In this document: in pieces, positions 34,005 through 43,288 of the stretch
Layout of the letters: the number at the start of each line of letters is the position of its first letter
How positions within the stretch are numbered: the stretch's first letter is position 1
NCBI GenBank assembly: GCA_030603805.1
Contig: JAUVXD010000001.1
Location: 1 to 64,000, forward strand
From: Acholeplasmataceae bacterium
GTDB taxonomy: Bacteria; Bacillota_I; Bacilli_A; Acholeplasmatales; Acholeplasmataceae
Direction of reading: 5' to 3'
Length of the DNA: 64,000 nucleotides
Program-made: the position numbers and the translations under genes
The notes under the pieces: generated by a model
The model's database searches: none
What the model was told of the DNA's origin: nothing
What the model saw: the letters and a program-made list of their open reading frames with translations, nothing else

Positions 34005-34692
34005 TTTAAATGATAAAGATTTAATTGCAAAAACAGTTTTAATGCCAGGTGATCCTTTGCGTGCAAAATATATCGCAGACACGTTTTTAACCAAAGTGGT
34101 TCAAATCAATAACGTGAGAAATATGTGGGGATACACTGGTTTCTTTGGAAAGAAAAAAGTAACAGTCATGGGTTCAGGTATGGGGATGCCCTCGATTGGT
34201 ATTTATTCCTATGAACTTTTTAAGTTTTACGATGTTGAAAAGATTATTCGAATTGGTTCATGTGGTGCTTATTCAAGTGAACTTAAACTTTATGATGTTG
34301 TTTTAGCAACAGAAGCGTATTCTGAATCAAGTTATGCAAAAACAATGGGTGTTTCTTCAAGAAAAATACTTTCTGCAAATAAAGCACTTAATAATAAAAT
34401 TATTAAAGCAGCTGAAAAGTTATCGATTCCACTTCATTTATCCACGATTCATTCTTCAGATGTTTTTTATCGTTTAAACCATGAAGAGTTTAAAGAAATT
34501 CATCAAAAGTATGGTGCAAATGCTGTTGAAATGGAATCTTTTGCACTGTTCGCAAATGCCAAAGCTTTAGGTAAGAAGGCAGCTTGTCTGCTCACTGTTT
34601 CTGATTCTTTAGTCACTCATGAGGCAACCAGTGCTTTAGAGCGTCAAGAAGCATTCACCAAAATGATGGAAGTTGCATTACATAGCATCTAA
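33982..34692 (+). CDS. deoD: Purine nucleoside phosphorylase, DeoD type
   Basis: 236 residues. VLMPGDPLRAKYIADTF, GSGMGMPSIGIYSYEL, RIGSCGAY and ANAVEMESFALFANA match the hexameric DeoD family. It converts purine (deoxy)nucleosides to base plus (deoxy)ribose-1-phosphate, feeding DeoC through a phosphopentomutase not seen here. AAAAGGAG lies seven bases before ATG 33982. Its stop overlaps the yfmF start (TAATG). Confidence 0.95.
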   Translation: MIPTPHIDLNDKDLIAKTVLMPGDPLRAKYIADTFLTKVVQINNVRNMWGYTGFFGKKKVTVMGSGMGMPSIGIYSYELFKFYDVEKIIRIGSCGAYSSELKLYDVVLATEAYSESSYAKTMGVSSRKILSANKALNNKIIKAAEKLSIPLHLSTIHSSDVFYRLNHEEFKEIHQKYGANAVEMESFALFANAKALGKKAACLLTVSDSLVTHEATSALERQEAFTKMMEVALHSI

Positions 34693-35900
34693 TGATTTTC
34701 ATCGAAAACGATTTTAAAACGATACAGTTTGCGTTCTATTTTACCGAAATGGATCATAAAGATACACGCGTGTATCGTTTTTTGTTGCCTAAATTAATGA
34801 CTTCTCATACGCATGCATATCCAGATAAACAGTGTATGAGTGAAAAATTAGAAGAACTTTATGGTATCTATTTTAAAACACGTGTTGAACGGGTAGGTAA
34901 TCTATCTGTCATCAGCATCGTTTTAACCATTCCAGATCCTAAAGTCATCCAAGACAGAGCACTGTTAAATGAATCTTTAGACTTGCTATCTTCTGTTCTT
35001 TCAAAGAGAGCATCCTTTAATCAAGAGATTTTCGACAGTGAAAAAAGAATGCTCATTGAGCAATGGCTCACTTTAAAAGATAAGAAAAGACTTTATGCTC
35101 AACATAAGTTTTTTGAATACTTTTTTGATAAAGATCCCTATGGAGAACCTCTTTCTGGGTACTTAAAAGATGTTAAAAAACTTGAAATGAACTCTCTTTT
35201 AGCCTATCAAAGCCAACTCCTAGATCAAGAGCGTATCGATATCGTGGTTCATGGTCATTTGAGTTTAGAGGATCAAGTGCTCATTACTTCCAAGTTATCT
35301 CATTATGAACGATTCAAGGAAGTTAATTTTGATGCAACCTTTAGAGCACCTAGACCACTTAAAACATTTTTAGAATTAACAGACATGAAACAAGCGATTA
35401 TTAAACTTGGATATCATATGCCTGTTTTTAGACATGACCCTTTATATGATGCTGCAGTGATTGCAGATATTATTATTGGTGGATATCCTGAATCCAGATT
35501 GTTTAAGATTGTGAGAGAACAAGAGGGCTTATGTTATGATATTGCATCTAATTATGAGTACTATAAAGGGGTTTTAATGATTTCAAGTGGTGTCGATATC
35601 TTACAAAAAGACAGTGCCCTTGAGAAAATTAAAGCGATTTTAGAGGATTTAAAAACGTTTGGCATTCACGAAGATGAATTAAAAAATGCCAAGTCATTTT
35701 ATGCACATCAAGTTAAAACGAGTTTGGATCAACAATCCATTATCACCAAGCGTGCTTTTATTAGATCTCTTTTAAATTATCAAGAAACTATTGAAGAAAA
35801 GCTATTGATGATTGACTCTGTAGAAATTAAGGATGTCAATTTAGTACTTAGCATGCTTCATTTAGACACAATTTATGTACTTCATGGAGGACAATCATGA
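34692..35900 (+). CDS. yfmF: M16-family peptidase-like protein YfmF (inactive partner)
   Basis: 402 residues of the M16 insulinase fold without the zinc motif HxxEH: the equivalent region reads LMTSHTHAYPDKQCMSEKLEELYG. It is the non-catalytic half of a two-gene M16 pair; the catalytic half follows with a four-base overlap. C-terminal GGYPESRLFKIVREQEGLCYDI is the usual substrate-closing segment. In B. subtilis the pair is linked to EF-P 5-aminopentanol modification; whether that holds here is unknown. Start at ATG 34692 overlaps the deoD stop. Confidence 0.85.
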   Translation: MIFIENDFKTIQFAFYFTEMDHKDTRVYRFLLPKLMTSHTHAYPDKQCMSEKLEELYGIYFKTRVERVGNLSVISIVLTIPDPKVIQDRALLNESLDLLSSVLSKRASFNQEIFDSEKRMLIEQWLTLKDKKRLYAQHKFFEYFFDKDPYGEPLSGYLKDVKKLEMNSLLAYQSQLLDQERIDIVVHGHLSLEDQVLITSKLSHYERFKEVNFDATFRAPRPLKTFLELTDMKQAIIKLGYHMPVFRHDPLYDAAVIADIIIGGYPESRLFKIVREQEGLCYDIASNYEYYKGVLMISSGVDILQKDSALEKIKAILEDLKTFGIHEDELKNAKSFYAHQVKTSLDQQSIITKRAFIRSLLNYQETIEEKLLMIDSVEIKDVNLVLSMLHLDTIYVLHGGQS

Positions 35901-37171
35901 TCAAAAAACGTTATGAAAACTTCAATGAAGATTTATACATCATCAAACTTAAAAATGGCATGCAAGTTCATATTTTACCGAAAAATGAACCCTATTACAC
36001 GACTTATGTGGAAGTATCGATCCATTATGGGGCATTAAATCTCGAATTTTTAGGTAAAAATGGGTTGGTCTCAACACCCTATGGTTCCGCACATTTTTTA
36101 GAGCATAAGATTTTCGCAATGCCTGAAGGCGATGCTTTCGCCAAATTTTCGATGCTTGGCGTGGATGCAAATGCCATGACATCTTATAACCAAACCTCAT
36201 ATCTTTTTACTGCGACAGATCATTTAATGCCTGCTTTAGAGCATTTATTTTTGATGCTTGATACGCCTCATTTTACAACAGAAAATGTCGATTTTGAAAA
36301 AAGTATCATTGCTGAAGAGCTTAAGATGTATTTAGATGATCCAAATATGGTGATGCAAAATCAAATGATGGAACATCTTTACCAAAAACATCCAATCAGA
36401 TATGATATTGGTGGGACTTTAAGTTCAATTGAAGACATGACACCAGATATTTTGATGTCGATTTATGAAAACTTTTATCATCCATCTAACCGCCTAGTCA
36501 CAATCGCAGGAAAAGTAAACTTAAAAGAACTGAATGCATTCTTTAAAGCATATGACCAAAAGTATCCGATAAAACATCCTAAAACGAAAACTTTGATGCC
36601 TAAAGAACCGAATCAGATTTTTTGTAGATTCCATCAAGCAGTCATGCCTTTGGGCATGAATAAATTGATGATGGGGTTTAAGCTTAAGCCTAAAAAAGGT
36701 TCTAAAAAGGAACAAGTCAAGCGAGAAATGGTGCTTACAATGATGCTCAATATGCTATTAGGACAATCATCTGAAACTTATACCAAATTACTTCAAGAAT
36801 CATTAATCAATCAAAGTTTTTATATTGCACCGACATTTGAAAAGGGTGCTGAAAATATCTTGATTTTTGCTGAATCGAAACATGTCCATAAACTTAAGAA
36901 AATATTGACAAATTTGTTCATTAAAGATGCCTATGACCTTTTAACAGAAAAAGCCTTTGAGCGGTTCAAAAAAGTTTATTTGGGTCAATTCGTATTTGCA
37001 CTGAATAGTCTTGAAACCAAGGCATATCTTTATGGAAAATATTATCATTTAGGTGTTTCATTGTTTGATGCCATTGATCTATTAAATGAGATTTCTTATC
37101 CTCAAATTTTAGATGCACTTAAATCTATTCAAAAAAATAGAATATCGACACTGATTTACAAAAAGGCCTAA
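35897..37171 (+). CDS. yfmH: M16-family zinc peptidase YfmH (active partner)
   Basis: 424 residues. HFLEH at 66-70 is the inverted zinc motif, with the distal Glu in SIIAEELKMYLDDP about 75 residues on. NGMQVHILPKNEPYYTTYVEVSI is the usual N-terminal strand. It probably forms a heterodimer with the preceding protein and degrades or trims peptides inside the cell. ATG 35897 overlaps the yfmF stop (ATGA). A weak terminator follows. Confidence 0.9.
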   Translation: MIKKRYENFNEDLYIIKLKNGMQVHILPKNEPYYTTYVEVSIHYGALNLEFLGKNGLVSTPYGSAHFLEHKIFAMPEGDAFAKFSMLGVDANAMTSYNQTSYLFTATDHLMPALEHLFLMLDTPHFTTENVDFEKSIIAEELKMYLDDPNMVMQNQMMEHLYQKHPIRYDIGGTLSSIEDMTPDILMSIYENFYHPSNRLVTIAGKVNLKELNAFFKAYDQKYPIKHPKTKTLMPKEPNQIFCRFHQAVMPLGMNKLMMGFKLKPKKGSKKEQVKREMVLTMMLNMLLGQSSETYTKLLQESLINQSFYIAPTFEKGAENILIFAESKHVHKLKKILTNLFIKDAYDLLTEKAFERFKKVYLGQFVFALNSLETKAYLYGKYYHLGVSLFDAIDLLNEISYPQILDALKSIQKNRISTLIYKKA

Positions 37172-37188
37172 TTTGGGTCTTTTTTTAT
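37163..37188 (+). terminator. Weak terminator after yfmH
   Basis: AGGCC and GGTCT (with one G-T pair) around TAATTTG, followed by six T; it includes the yfmH stop. Confidence 0.55.
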
Positions 37189-37343
37189 AAGATATACGTA
37201 TGCACACAATCAAACCTATCAAAAAGAAATGAAATATAGGAGTCATATCAAATAGTCATGATGTAATCAATTGATTTTTAAATTGGCCATTTTAAAAATG
37301 AATGAACATCCCTTATACTAAAGAAAACGTTAAGGGAGGCACT

Positions 37344-37700
37344 ATGTTAAATCAAATTATCTTAATTGGGAGATTGACCCATCAACCTGAGATTAGAATT
37401 TTAGAAGATGGCAGAAAAGTAAGTTATGTCACACTTGCAGTTCAAAGAGCTTTCAAAAATATGGAAGGCACGTATGACACAGATTTTATTAGAATTTCAG
37501 TTTGGGAAGGACTTGCTACAGCGATTGAGTCTTATGCAACTAAAGGTGTTATGATTGCAGTTAAAGGCAGAATTCAAACATGGAAGTATGAACTACCTGA
37601 AGACAAAAAACTAACCATGATTGATGTCATTGCTGAACGCATCACGTATTTATCATCCAATAAACAAGAAATCACACAAGAAGTTGAAGAAAGTTCGTGA
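37344..37700 (+). CDS. Single-stranded DNA-binding protein-like OB-fold protein, short
   Basis: 118 residues. MLNQIILIGRLTHQPEIRILEDGRKVSYVTLAVQR is the SSB OB-fold opening, followed by TDFIRISVWEGLATAIESYATKGVMIAVKGRIQT. The C-terminal tail is short and ends EVEESS, without the acidic DDDIPF-type tip that recruits partners in replicative SSB. It may be a second SSB or a PriB-like protein. ATG 37344 follows AAGGGAGG by four bases; an upstream ATG at 37302 has no ribosome binding site. A terminator follows. Confidence 0.85.
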   Translation: MLNQIILIGRLTHQPEIRILEDGRKVSYVTLAVQRAFKNMEGTYDTDFIRISVWEGLATAIESYATKGVMIAVKGRIQTWKYELPEDKKLTMIDVIAERITYLSSNKQEITQEVEESS

Positions 37701-37716
37701 AAATGAACTTTTTTTA
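37691..37716 (+). terminator. Terminator after the SSB-like gene
   Basis: AAGTTC and GAACTT enclose GTGAAAAT, followed by a T tract that runs into the next promoter. Confidence 0.8.
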
Positions 37717-37745
37717 TTGACACACAATACTATGCAATGTATAAT
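37717..37745 (+). promoter_or_regulatory. Consensus promoter and operator of the padR operon
   Basis: TTGACA (37717-37722) and TATAAT (37740-37745) are exactly 17 bases apart. ATAC-N8-GTAT at 37727-37742 is a dyad in the spacer, with the half-site spacing known for PadR-family operators. Confidence 0.8.
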
Positions 37746-37777
37746 ATAAGGCGTAAGATAGTAATAGAGGTGGCTTT

Positions 37778-38080
37778 ATGAGAGAGCAAGTCAAAAAAGG
37801 AATACTAGAGATCTTTGTCTTGGCCATGTTGACCAGAGGAGATTCCTATGGATATAAAATTGTGAGTGACTTATCAACCTATATCGATATGAGTGAATCG
37901 ACACTGTATCCCATCTTAAGAAGACTTGAAAAATCGGATATGTTAAAAACTTATAATGTGATATTTCAAGGCAGAAACAGGAAGTATTACCAAATTACAC
38001 TTGAAGGAAAAAAGCACCTTGAGAAGTTTCTTGATGAATGGGAAGATATTAGAAAGATCTACGATATTTTAATGAAATGA
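37778..38080 (+). CDS. PadR-family transcriptional regulator
   Basis: 100 residues. KKGILEIFVLAMLTRGDSYGYKIV, ESTLYPILRRLEKSDMLKTY (recognition helix and wing) and GRNRKYYQITLEGKKHLEKF are typical of the PadR winged helix. It probably represses its own operon through the dyad in its promoter. Its stop overlaps the start of the DUF1700 gene (ATGA). PadR-DUF1700-DUF4097 gene sets occur in many Firmicutes and are thought to respond to envelope stress. Confidence 0.93.
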   Translation: MREQVKKGILEIFVLAMLTRGDSYGYKIVSDLSTYIDMSESTLYPILRRLEKSDMLKTYNVIFQGRNRKYYQITLEGKKHLEKFLDEWEDIRKIYDILMK

Positions 38081-38652
38081 GAAACCCTATGAATACTTGG
38101 GAAAAAGAATTAGAACGTGCATTAAGAAAAAAATTCTATGAGGATGAAGTTAAAGACATCCTAGCTTATTATAGAGAAATCATTGAGGATAGAAAATCAA
38201 ATGGGGAATCTATGGATGCCATCTTAAATGATTATGTGATCAGTGATATTGTTAAAGCGATGATGCCGGAAATTTTGATGAAGCGTAAAAACGACTCCTA
38301 TTTAAAAATTTCTAAAAGTACGAAGCAGCTTTTAATCTTGCTTTTGTCATCACCTTTATTAATTCCTTTGGGCATTGTTTATATTTCAATTTTAATTTTT
38401 ATCTTCTCAATGATGGTTGTGAGTGGCATGCTCATGATTGGATCATTAACAACTTTTGTTGGTTTTTTATTGGATATGATTTCGTCTACATTGGATATTC
38501 AAACAGTGATAGGTCTATCTGGATTTGCACTCATGATGTTTTCTATGCTCATGTTGATTTCAATATGGCTATTCAAAGGCATGATGATGGTTGCCAATCA
38601 ATTATTTAAATGGTTTACTAAAATTGCAAACAAACGAGGTGAAACTATATGA
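38077..38652 (+). CDS. DUF1700 (HAAS-type) membrane protein
   Basis: 191 residues. The N-terminal 75 residues (ELERALRKKFYEDEVKDILAYYREIIEDRKSNGES) are the helical DUF1700/HAAS signalling domain; three hydrophobic helices follow at about 85-115, 118-145 and 150-180. In related operons this protein transfers information between PadR and the membrane. ATG 38077 overlaps the padR stop; a second ATG four codons on is possible. The end overlaps the next gene (ATGA). Confidence 0.85.
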   Translation: MRNPMNTWEKELERALRKKFYEDEVKDILAYYREIIEDRKSNGESMDAILNDYVISDIVKAMMPEILMKRKNDSYLKISKSTKQLLILLLSSPLLIPLGIVYISILIFIFSMMVVSGMLMIGSLTTFVGFLLDMISSTLDIQTVIGLSGFALMMFSMLMLISIWLFKGMMMVANQLFKWFTKIANKRGETI

Positions 38653-39662
38653 AAGCAGTTATTAAAATTTTAATTTTTCTATTTGTTATCGGACTAATTA
38701 TGGCAGTATCAGGGTTTTTCTTAGGACTCAATATTCAAAGTTTGTCATCATTTTTCAATGATGATGCATCTTATGGAGAAGAGCTTAGATATGATTTAGT
38801 CGAAGATGATATTGACAAGATAGTCATGAAATTGGATCGAAGACACATCCAATATGTATTAACTGATGAAGAAACGCTATCTATAACTTATCATGCGAAA
38901 GATGATGATACTTGGACATTTGATATTGAAGATGGAGTCTTTACAGTCGAACAAAAAGAAAGACATGGTATTCGAAACTGGTTTAACTATAAGTATGTGA
39001 CCAAAGCAATTATTACCTTGACTGTATATGTTCCAAATGATTGGGTGATTGAACTAGATTTCAACACAGGAACGGGTGAAATCAATCTAAACACGGAAGA
39101 AGAAAAAACATTTTTGGATGTAAAACTTGTTTCAGGAACAGGTAATATTAGAGTCAGTCGAGCAACTATGAAATCCTTAACGGTGACAGTGAGTACAGGC
39201 AATGTAACATTAAACGATTTAACGATGGATGAAGAATTTAGAGTGGTTACCAGCACAGGTAATCAAAACATCAATCGAATCGTTGTATTAGATGAAACGA
39301 CTTTAAGATCCAGTACGGGTCAAATCAATGTCACAGATTTGACAACAGAAAAATTGACGATGACCAATAGTACAGGTAGAATATTCGTCAATGAAAGCTC
39401 AATCCAAAATGAACTTTCAGCGATTACTTCGACAGGGGATGTTAAGGTGTCACTGACAACAGCGAACAGCTATGTACTTAGAGCAAGCACTGGCAATGTG
39501 ACATTCAGTGTTGAAGATTTATCACTTTACCAGTTTTCTTTAAGAGCAAGTACAGGAAAAGTTACTGTTGATGGTAGTAACCAGGGGACAATCTATAATG
39601 GTGGTTCTGGTAGCATTCCTGTCTCAATTATAGTTAGCACAGGAAACGTCAACGTGGAATGA
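38649..39662 (+). CDS. DUF4097 beta-repeat surface protein
   Basis: 337 residues. One N-terminal membrane helix (5-27), then a beta-rich domain from about residue 115 with recurring STG-N/K/R-V/I motifs every 15-25 residues (FNTGTGEIN, SGTGNIRV, STGNVTLN, STGNQNIN, STGQINV, STGRIFV, STGDVKV, STGNVTF, STGKVTV, STGNVNV). The repeats suggest a beta-helix or solenoid outside the membrane, as in the DUF4097/putative adhesin family. It is last in the PadR operon. Its ligand is unknown. Confidence 0.85.
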   Translation: MKAVIKILIFLFVIGLIMAVSGFFLGLNIQSLSSFFNDDASYGEELRYDLVEDDIDKIVMKLDRRHIQYVLTDEETLSITYHAKDDDTWTFDIEDGVFTVEQKERHGIRNWFNYKYVTKAIITLTVYVPNDWVIELDFNTGTGEINLNTEEEKTFLDVKLVSGTGNIRVSRATMKSLTVTVSTGNVTLNDLTMDEEFRVVTSTGNQNINRIVVLDETTLRSSTGQINVTDLTTEKLTMTNSTGRIFVNESSIQNELSAITSTGDVKVSLTTANSYVLRASTGNVTFSVEDLSLYQFSLRASTGKVTVDGSNQGTIYNGGSGSIPVSIIVSTGNVNVE

Positions 39663-39685
39663 ATTTTATATTTATAAATATAAGT

Positions 39686-39716
39686 GGGATGATGTGCTTT
39701 ATATCATCCCTTTTTT
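39686..39716 (+). terminator. Terminator after the padR operon
   Basis: GGGATGAT and ATCATCCC form a perfect 8-bp stem with a nine-base loop and six T. Confidence 0.92.
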
Positions 39717-39747
39717 ATGCTAAAATGGAAAAAGGAGATGATGATAA

Positions 39748-41127
39748 ATGTCGATCAATTTTAAACAAGAAGTACTTAGTAGAAAAGAGCAAATCATAAA
39801 GGATTTGCAAGATTTAATTAAGATCAATTCAGAACTGACAACTTTTGATCCGAACCGTAAAGGTGCACCGTTTGGTGAAGGTACCAAAGAAGCACTCGAT
39901 TTAATGCTTGCATTCGGAAAAAGAGATGGTTTTGAAACCGTTAATTTAGATGGATATGCAGGTCATATCGAGTATGGTAAGCAAAAAGAATTTGTGGGCA
40001 TGATTGGCCATTTAGACGTTGTACCTGCAGGTAATGGTTGGGACTATCCACCTTATGGCGCAGAAATTCATAACAACCGGATGTATGGTCGTGGTACCGA
40101 AGATGATAAAGGACCAACGATTGCAGCTTATTATGCTTTAAAGATTCTTAAAGAACTGAATGTACCACTATCAAAAAGAATTAAGCTTATTTTAGGTAAT
40201 GATGAAGAAACTGCATGGCGTTGTGTCCGTCATTATTTTTCAGTTTATCCTGAAGCACCTGTTTCAGGATTTATTCCAGATGCAGATTTTCCTTTGATTT
40301 ATGCAGAAAAAGGGATTGCAAGAATTTTTGTTGAGGGCAAATTAGATCATCCGGATTTCATAGAAATCCATGGTGGATTTAGAGATAATATGGTGCCTGA
40401 TTATGCATCAGCGCTTTTAGAACCTTCAAGAGATTATGTGGGATTATTTGCTGATTTCTTAAAACAAAAGGGATATGAAGGTCAAGGTGCTATGAAGGAC
40501 GGTAAAGCGTTCATTAAAGTGAGTGGTAAGAGTGCTCATGGTTCAACACCACAATATGGTGAAAATGCAATTGATCGACTTTTTGAGTTCTTTTTAGAGC
40601 AAAACTTAACATCAAACCTCGTTAAACTTGTAGATGATCTTTTAATCCATGACATCAAAGGAGAAAAGTTAGGAGTCCTATACCACGATGAAGAAATGGG
40701 ACCATTAACCAATAATTTTGGTGTTTTAATTGCTAAAGATGGACAGTATCAAATCCATTTGAATTTAAGATATCCTAATGGTGTGAATTTCGATCAAACG
40801 GTTGAAACCATTAAGGAAAAAGTATTACCTTATCAAGCAACATGTACTGTAGATAAACACCAACTTTTACTTTATAAAGATCCAAACTCAGATTTAGTTA
40901 AGAAGCTTATGGCTGTTTATGTTAAACATACAGGCGATAAAAATGCGAAGGCGATTACCATTGGTGGTGGTACATTTGCAAGAGCAATGCCAAACTGTGT
41001 GGCATTTGGGCCTCACTTTTTAGATAAACCAACATATATTCATCAAAAAAATGAGTTTATTGATATCGATGATTTCTTAACAGCAACCATTATTTATACA
41101 GAAGCATTATACGAACTTGCAAAATAA
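39748..41127 (+). CDS. pepV: Dipeptidase PepV (M20 family)
   Basis: 459 residues. [14 protein letters not shown] (metal His and catalytic Asp), [18 protein letters not shown] (bridging Asp), [11 protein letters not shown] (catalytic and metal Glu), [13 protein letters not shown] and, near the end, [13 protein letters not shown]. This matches the Xaa-His/PepV dinuclear zinc dipeptidases. It cleaves imported dipeptides. AAAGGAG precedes the ATG. Fourteen bases separate it from thyA, so they may be co-transcribed. Confidence 0.93.
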   Translation: MSINFKQEVLSRKEQIIKDLQDLIKINSELTTFDPNRKGAPFGEGTKEALDLMLAFGKRDGFETVNLDGYAGHIEYGKQKEFVGMIGHLDVVPAGNGWDYPPYGAEIHNNRMYGRGTEDDKGPTIAAYYALKILKELNVPLSKRIKLILGNDEETAWRCVRHYFSVYPEAPVSGFIPDADFPLIYAEKGIARIFVEGKLDHPDFIEIHGGFRDNMVPDYASALLEPSRDYVGLFADFLKQKGYEGQGAMKDGKAFIKVSGKSAHGSTPQYGENAIDRLFEFFLEQNLTSNLVKLVDDLLIHDIKGEKLGVLYHDEEMGPLTNNFGVLIAKDGQYQIHLNLRYPNGVNFDQTVETIKEKVLPYQATCTVDKHQLLLYKDPNSDLVKKLMAVYVKHTGDKNAKAITIGGGTFARAMPNCVAFGPHFLDKPTYIHQKNEFIDIDDFLTATIIYTEALYELAK

Positions 41128-41141
41128 CGAGGAGGGCTTAT

Positions 41142-42008
41142 ATGAAGCCATATTTGGATTTATGTCGTCATGTTATGACACATGGAAGTTATAAAGATGA
41201 TCGAACACAAACAGGAACTAAAAGTGTCTTTGGATATCAAATGCGTTTTGATTTATCTGAAGGCTTCCCCTTATTAACAACAAAAAAGGTTCATTTAAAA
41301 TCGATTATTCATGAACTTTTATGGTTTATCAAAGGGGATACCAACATTAAGTATCTTGTTGACCATGACGTTAGAATCTGGAATGAATGGCCATATGAGA
41401 CCTTCAAGAAAAGCTCTGATTTTAAGGGCGAATCCATGGATGAGTATGTTGATAAAATCAAAAATGATCCAAATTTTGCTCAAAAGCATGGTGATTTGGG
41501 TCCTGTTTATGGTGCACAATGGCGTAATTTTAACGGCGTAGATCAGTTGGAATACGTTTTAAATGAAATTAAACATAACCCCAATTCAAGACGCATGATT
41601 TTATCAGCTTGGAATCCAGCGGAAATCAAGAACATGGCGCTTCCGCCTTGTCACACACTGATTCAGTTTTATGTCAGAGATCAAAAATTATCACTTCAAC
41701 TTTATCAAAGAAGTGCAGATATTTTTTTAGGTGTGCCTTTTAATATTGCGTCTTATGCATTATTACTGATGATGGTGGCACAAGTATCTGGTCTTCAAGT
41801 TGGAGAATTTGTTCATACGCTTGGTGATGCACATATTTATTCGAATCATTTTGAACAGGTAGAACTTCAACTCTCTAGAGAACCAAGAGAAAGACCCATC
41901 ATGAAGATTAATCCATCTGTAAAGTCTCTTTATGATTTTAAATTTGAGGATTTTGAATTGATGAACTATCATCCACATCCTCCTATTAAAGGTAAGGTGG
42001 CTATATGA
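41142..42008 (+). CDS. thyA: Thymidylate synthase ThyA
   Basis: 288 residues. [54 protein letters not shown] (nucleophile Cys) and [20 protein letters not shown] are diagnostic. A segment of about 25 residues near 85-115 is present as in longer forms. It methylates dUMP using methylene-tetrahydrofolate and yields dihydrofolate, which the overlapping next gene should reduce. AGGAGGG precedes the ATG; the end overlaps dfrA by four bases. Confidence 0.96.
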   Translation: MKPYLDLCRHVMTHGSYKDDRTQTGTKSVFGYQMRFDLSEGFPLLTTKKVHLKSIIHELLWFIKGDTNIKYLVDHDVRIWNEWPYETFKKSSDFKGESMDEYVDKIKNDPNFAQKHGDLGPVYGAQWRNFNGVDQLEYVLNEIKHNPNSRRMILSAWNPAEIKNMALPPCHTLIQFYVRDQKLSLQLYQRSADIFLGVPFNIASYALLLMMVAQVSGLQVGEFVHTLGDAHIYSNHFEQVELQLSREPRERPIMKINPSVKSLYDFKFEDFELMNYHPHPPIKGKVAI

Positions 42009-42478
42009 TTGCATTGATTTGGGCGATGGATGAAAACTGGTTGATTGGGAAAGATAATTTACTGCCTTGGCATTATCCAAAGGATTTGGCATATTTTAAA
42101 AGCTTAACCAAAGATCAAGCTGTTTTAATGGGTGATTTGACTTATCAATCATTGAAAACTTATTATAAAACGAAACCTTTGCCTTTTAAAAAGAATTATG
42201 TTGCTAATATACTGGACGCAGAATATGAAGATGCCATTCATGTCAAAGATTTGTTTCAATTTTTAAAAGAAACGAAAGAAGATATATTCGTGATTGGTGG
42301 AAAAACGATTTACCAACTTTGTCTACCATATGCTGATCGACTTTATATCAGTTACGTTTTAGACACACATGAGGGGAATGTCTATTTTCCAAAATTTGAT
42401 TTATCACAGTTTAAATTGATTGAAAAACGGATTGAAGAACATTTGATTTTTGCAGTCTATGAAAGGGTGTCCCCATGA
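42005..42478 (+). CDS. dfrA: Dihydrofolate reductase, divergent
   Basis: 157 residues. [31 protein letters not shown] carries the opening strand and the catalytic Asp (PKDL, as Asp27 in E. coli). [21 protein letters not shown] is the cofactor region. Two normally conserved arginines are changed: MGRxT reads MGDLT (Arg44 of E. coli becomes Asp), and PLPGRKN reads PLPFKKN (Arg57, which binds the folate glutamate, becomes Lys). The position after thyA fits folate recycling. Overlaps of four bases on both sides couple thyA, dfrA and plsC. Confidence 0.9.
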   Translation: MIALIWAMDENWLIGKDNLLPWHYPKDLAYFKSLTKDQAVLMGDLTYQSLKTYYKTKPLPFKKNYVANILDAEYEDAIHVKDLFQFLKETKEDIFVIGGKTIYQLCLPYADRLYISYVLDTHEGNVYFPKFDLSQFKLIEKRIEEHLIFAVYERVSP

Positions 42479-43275
42479 TTTCATTACTTTATCTTATTTT
42501 TTGGGCAGGATTCGTTTATTTGATGACCACTTGGGTCCCTAATCCATATTTCATTGCTTTATGGGTGATCCTAGGTATTGTTGTTGCATTTATGCTCATT
42601 GTCATCTTTTTGGTTCTTCAATTTCCAATCCTTAAATATACGGCTTATGACAATCAATATAAATATTTTTTATCAAGAAGTACATCCAAATGGTTGGTTA
42701 GATTTTTCTTAAGATTAAAGATCCAAGTTGAAGGTGAAGAAAATATTCCAAAAACTGGAGTGCTCACTGTTTATGCCAATCATAAATCTTATGCAGATCC
42801 TTTCATTGTCTTTGAGTTTATGAAAAGACCTACAACCTTTACTCCAAAAATGGGTGTCTACAAATTACCACTGGTTGGATTATGGCTTAAATATTTAGGT
42901 GCATTTCCAATCGATCGCTCAAGTGATCGAAATACAGCGCGTGCAATGGTAGATGCCATTAAAGTGGTCAAATCTGGTATGGCAATGGCCATTTTCCCAG
43001 AAGGTGGCATTAAAGATCGAGATGATGAGAAGATGGTGGCGATGCGTGCTGGCGCATATCGCGTCGCTATGAAGGCTGAAGCTGATTTACTGCCTGTCAG
43101 TATCTCAGGGACATCTTTGGTTAAATATAGAGCCCCATTTCGCTCAACAAAAATTCGTGTTAAAATCCATCCTGTGGTTACATATGAGTCTGTCAAACAT
43201 ATGAAAACGAGTGATATTGCAGATATGATGTTTCATATCATCAATCAAGAAATAAAACAAGAAAAAAAGGCCTAA
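42475..43275 (+). CDS. plsC: 1-acyl-sn-glycerol-3-phosphate acyltransferase
   Basis: 266 residues. Two hydrophobic helices (3-22 and 26-50) anchor it. VYANHKSYADP is the HX4D catalytic motif (block I); GAFPIDRS, AIFPEGGIKDRD (block III) and LLPVSISGTSLV (block IV) follow. It acylates lysophosphatidic acid to phosphatidic acid. It is coupled to dfrA by ATGA. The stop codon lies in the loop of a terminator shared with the convergent phosphatase gene. Confidence 0.92.
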   Translation: MISLLYLIFWAGFVYLMTTWVPNPYFIALWVILGIVVAFMLIVIFLVLQFPILKYTAYDNQYKYFLSRSTSKWLVRFFLRLKIQVEGEENIPKTGVLTVYANHKSYADPFIVFEFMKRPTTFTPKMGVYKLPLVGLWLKYLGAFPIDRSSDRNTARAMVDAIKVVKSGMAMAIFPEGGIKDRDDEKMVAMRAGAYRVAMKAEADLLPVSISGTSLVKYRAPFRSTKIRVKIHPVVTYESVKHMKTSDIADMMFHIINQEIKQEKKA

Positions 43276-43288
43276 GCAAGGCCTTTTC
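43263..43288. terminator. Bidirectional terminator overlapping two stop codons
   Basis: AAAAGGCCT and AGGCCTTTT flank AAGCA; the hairpin contains the ends of both plsC and the convergent phosphatase gene. Confidence 0.85.

Noticed and set aside
39061-39662. Repeated sequence in the DUF4097 gene as a DNA repeat or CRISPR-like array
   Set aside because: The repetition is at protein level (STGN-type turns) with irregular spacing and variable codons; there are no identical DNA repeats.
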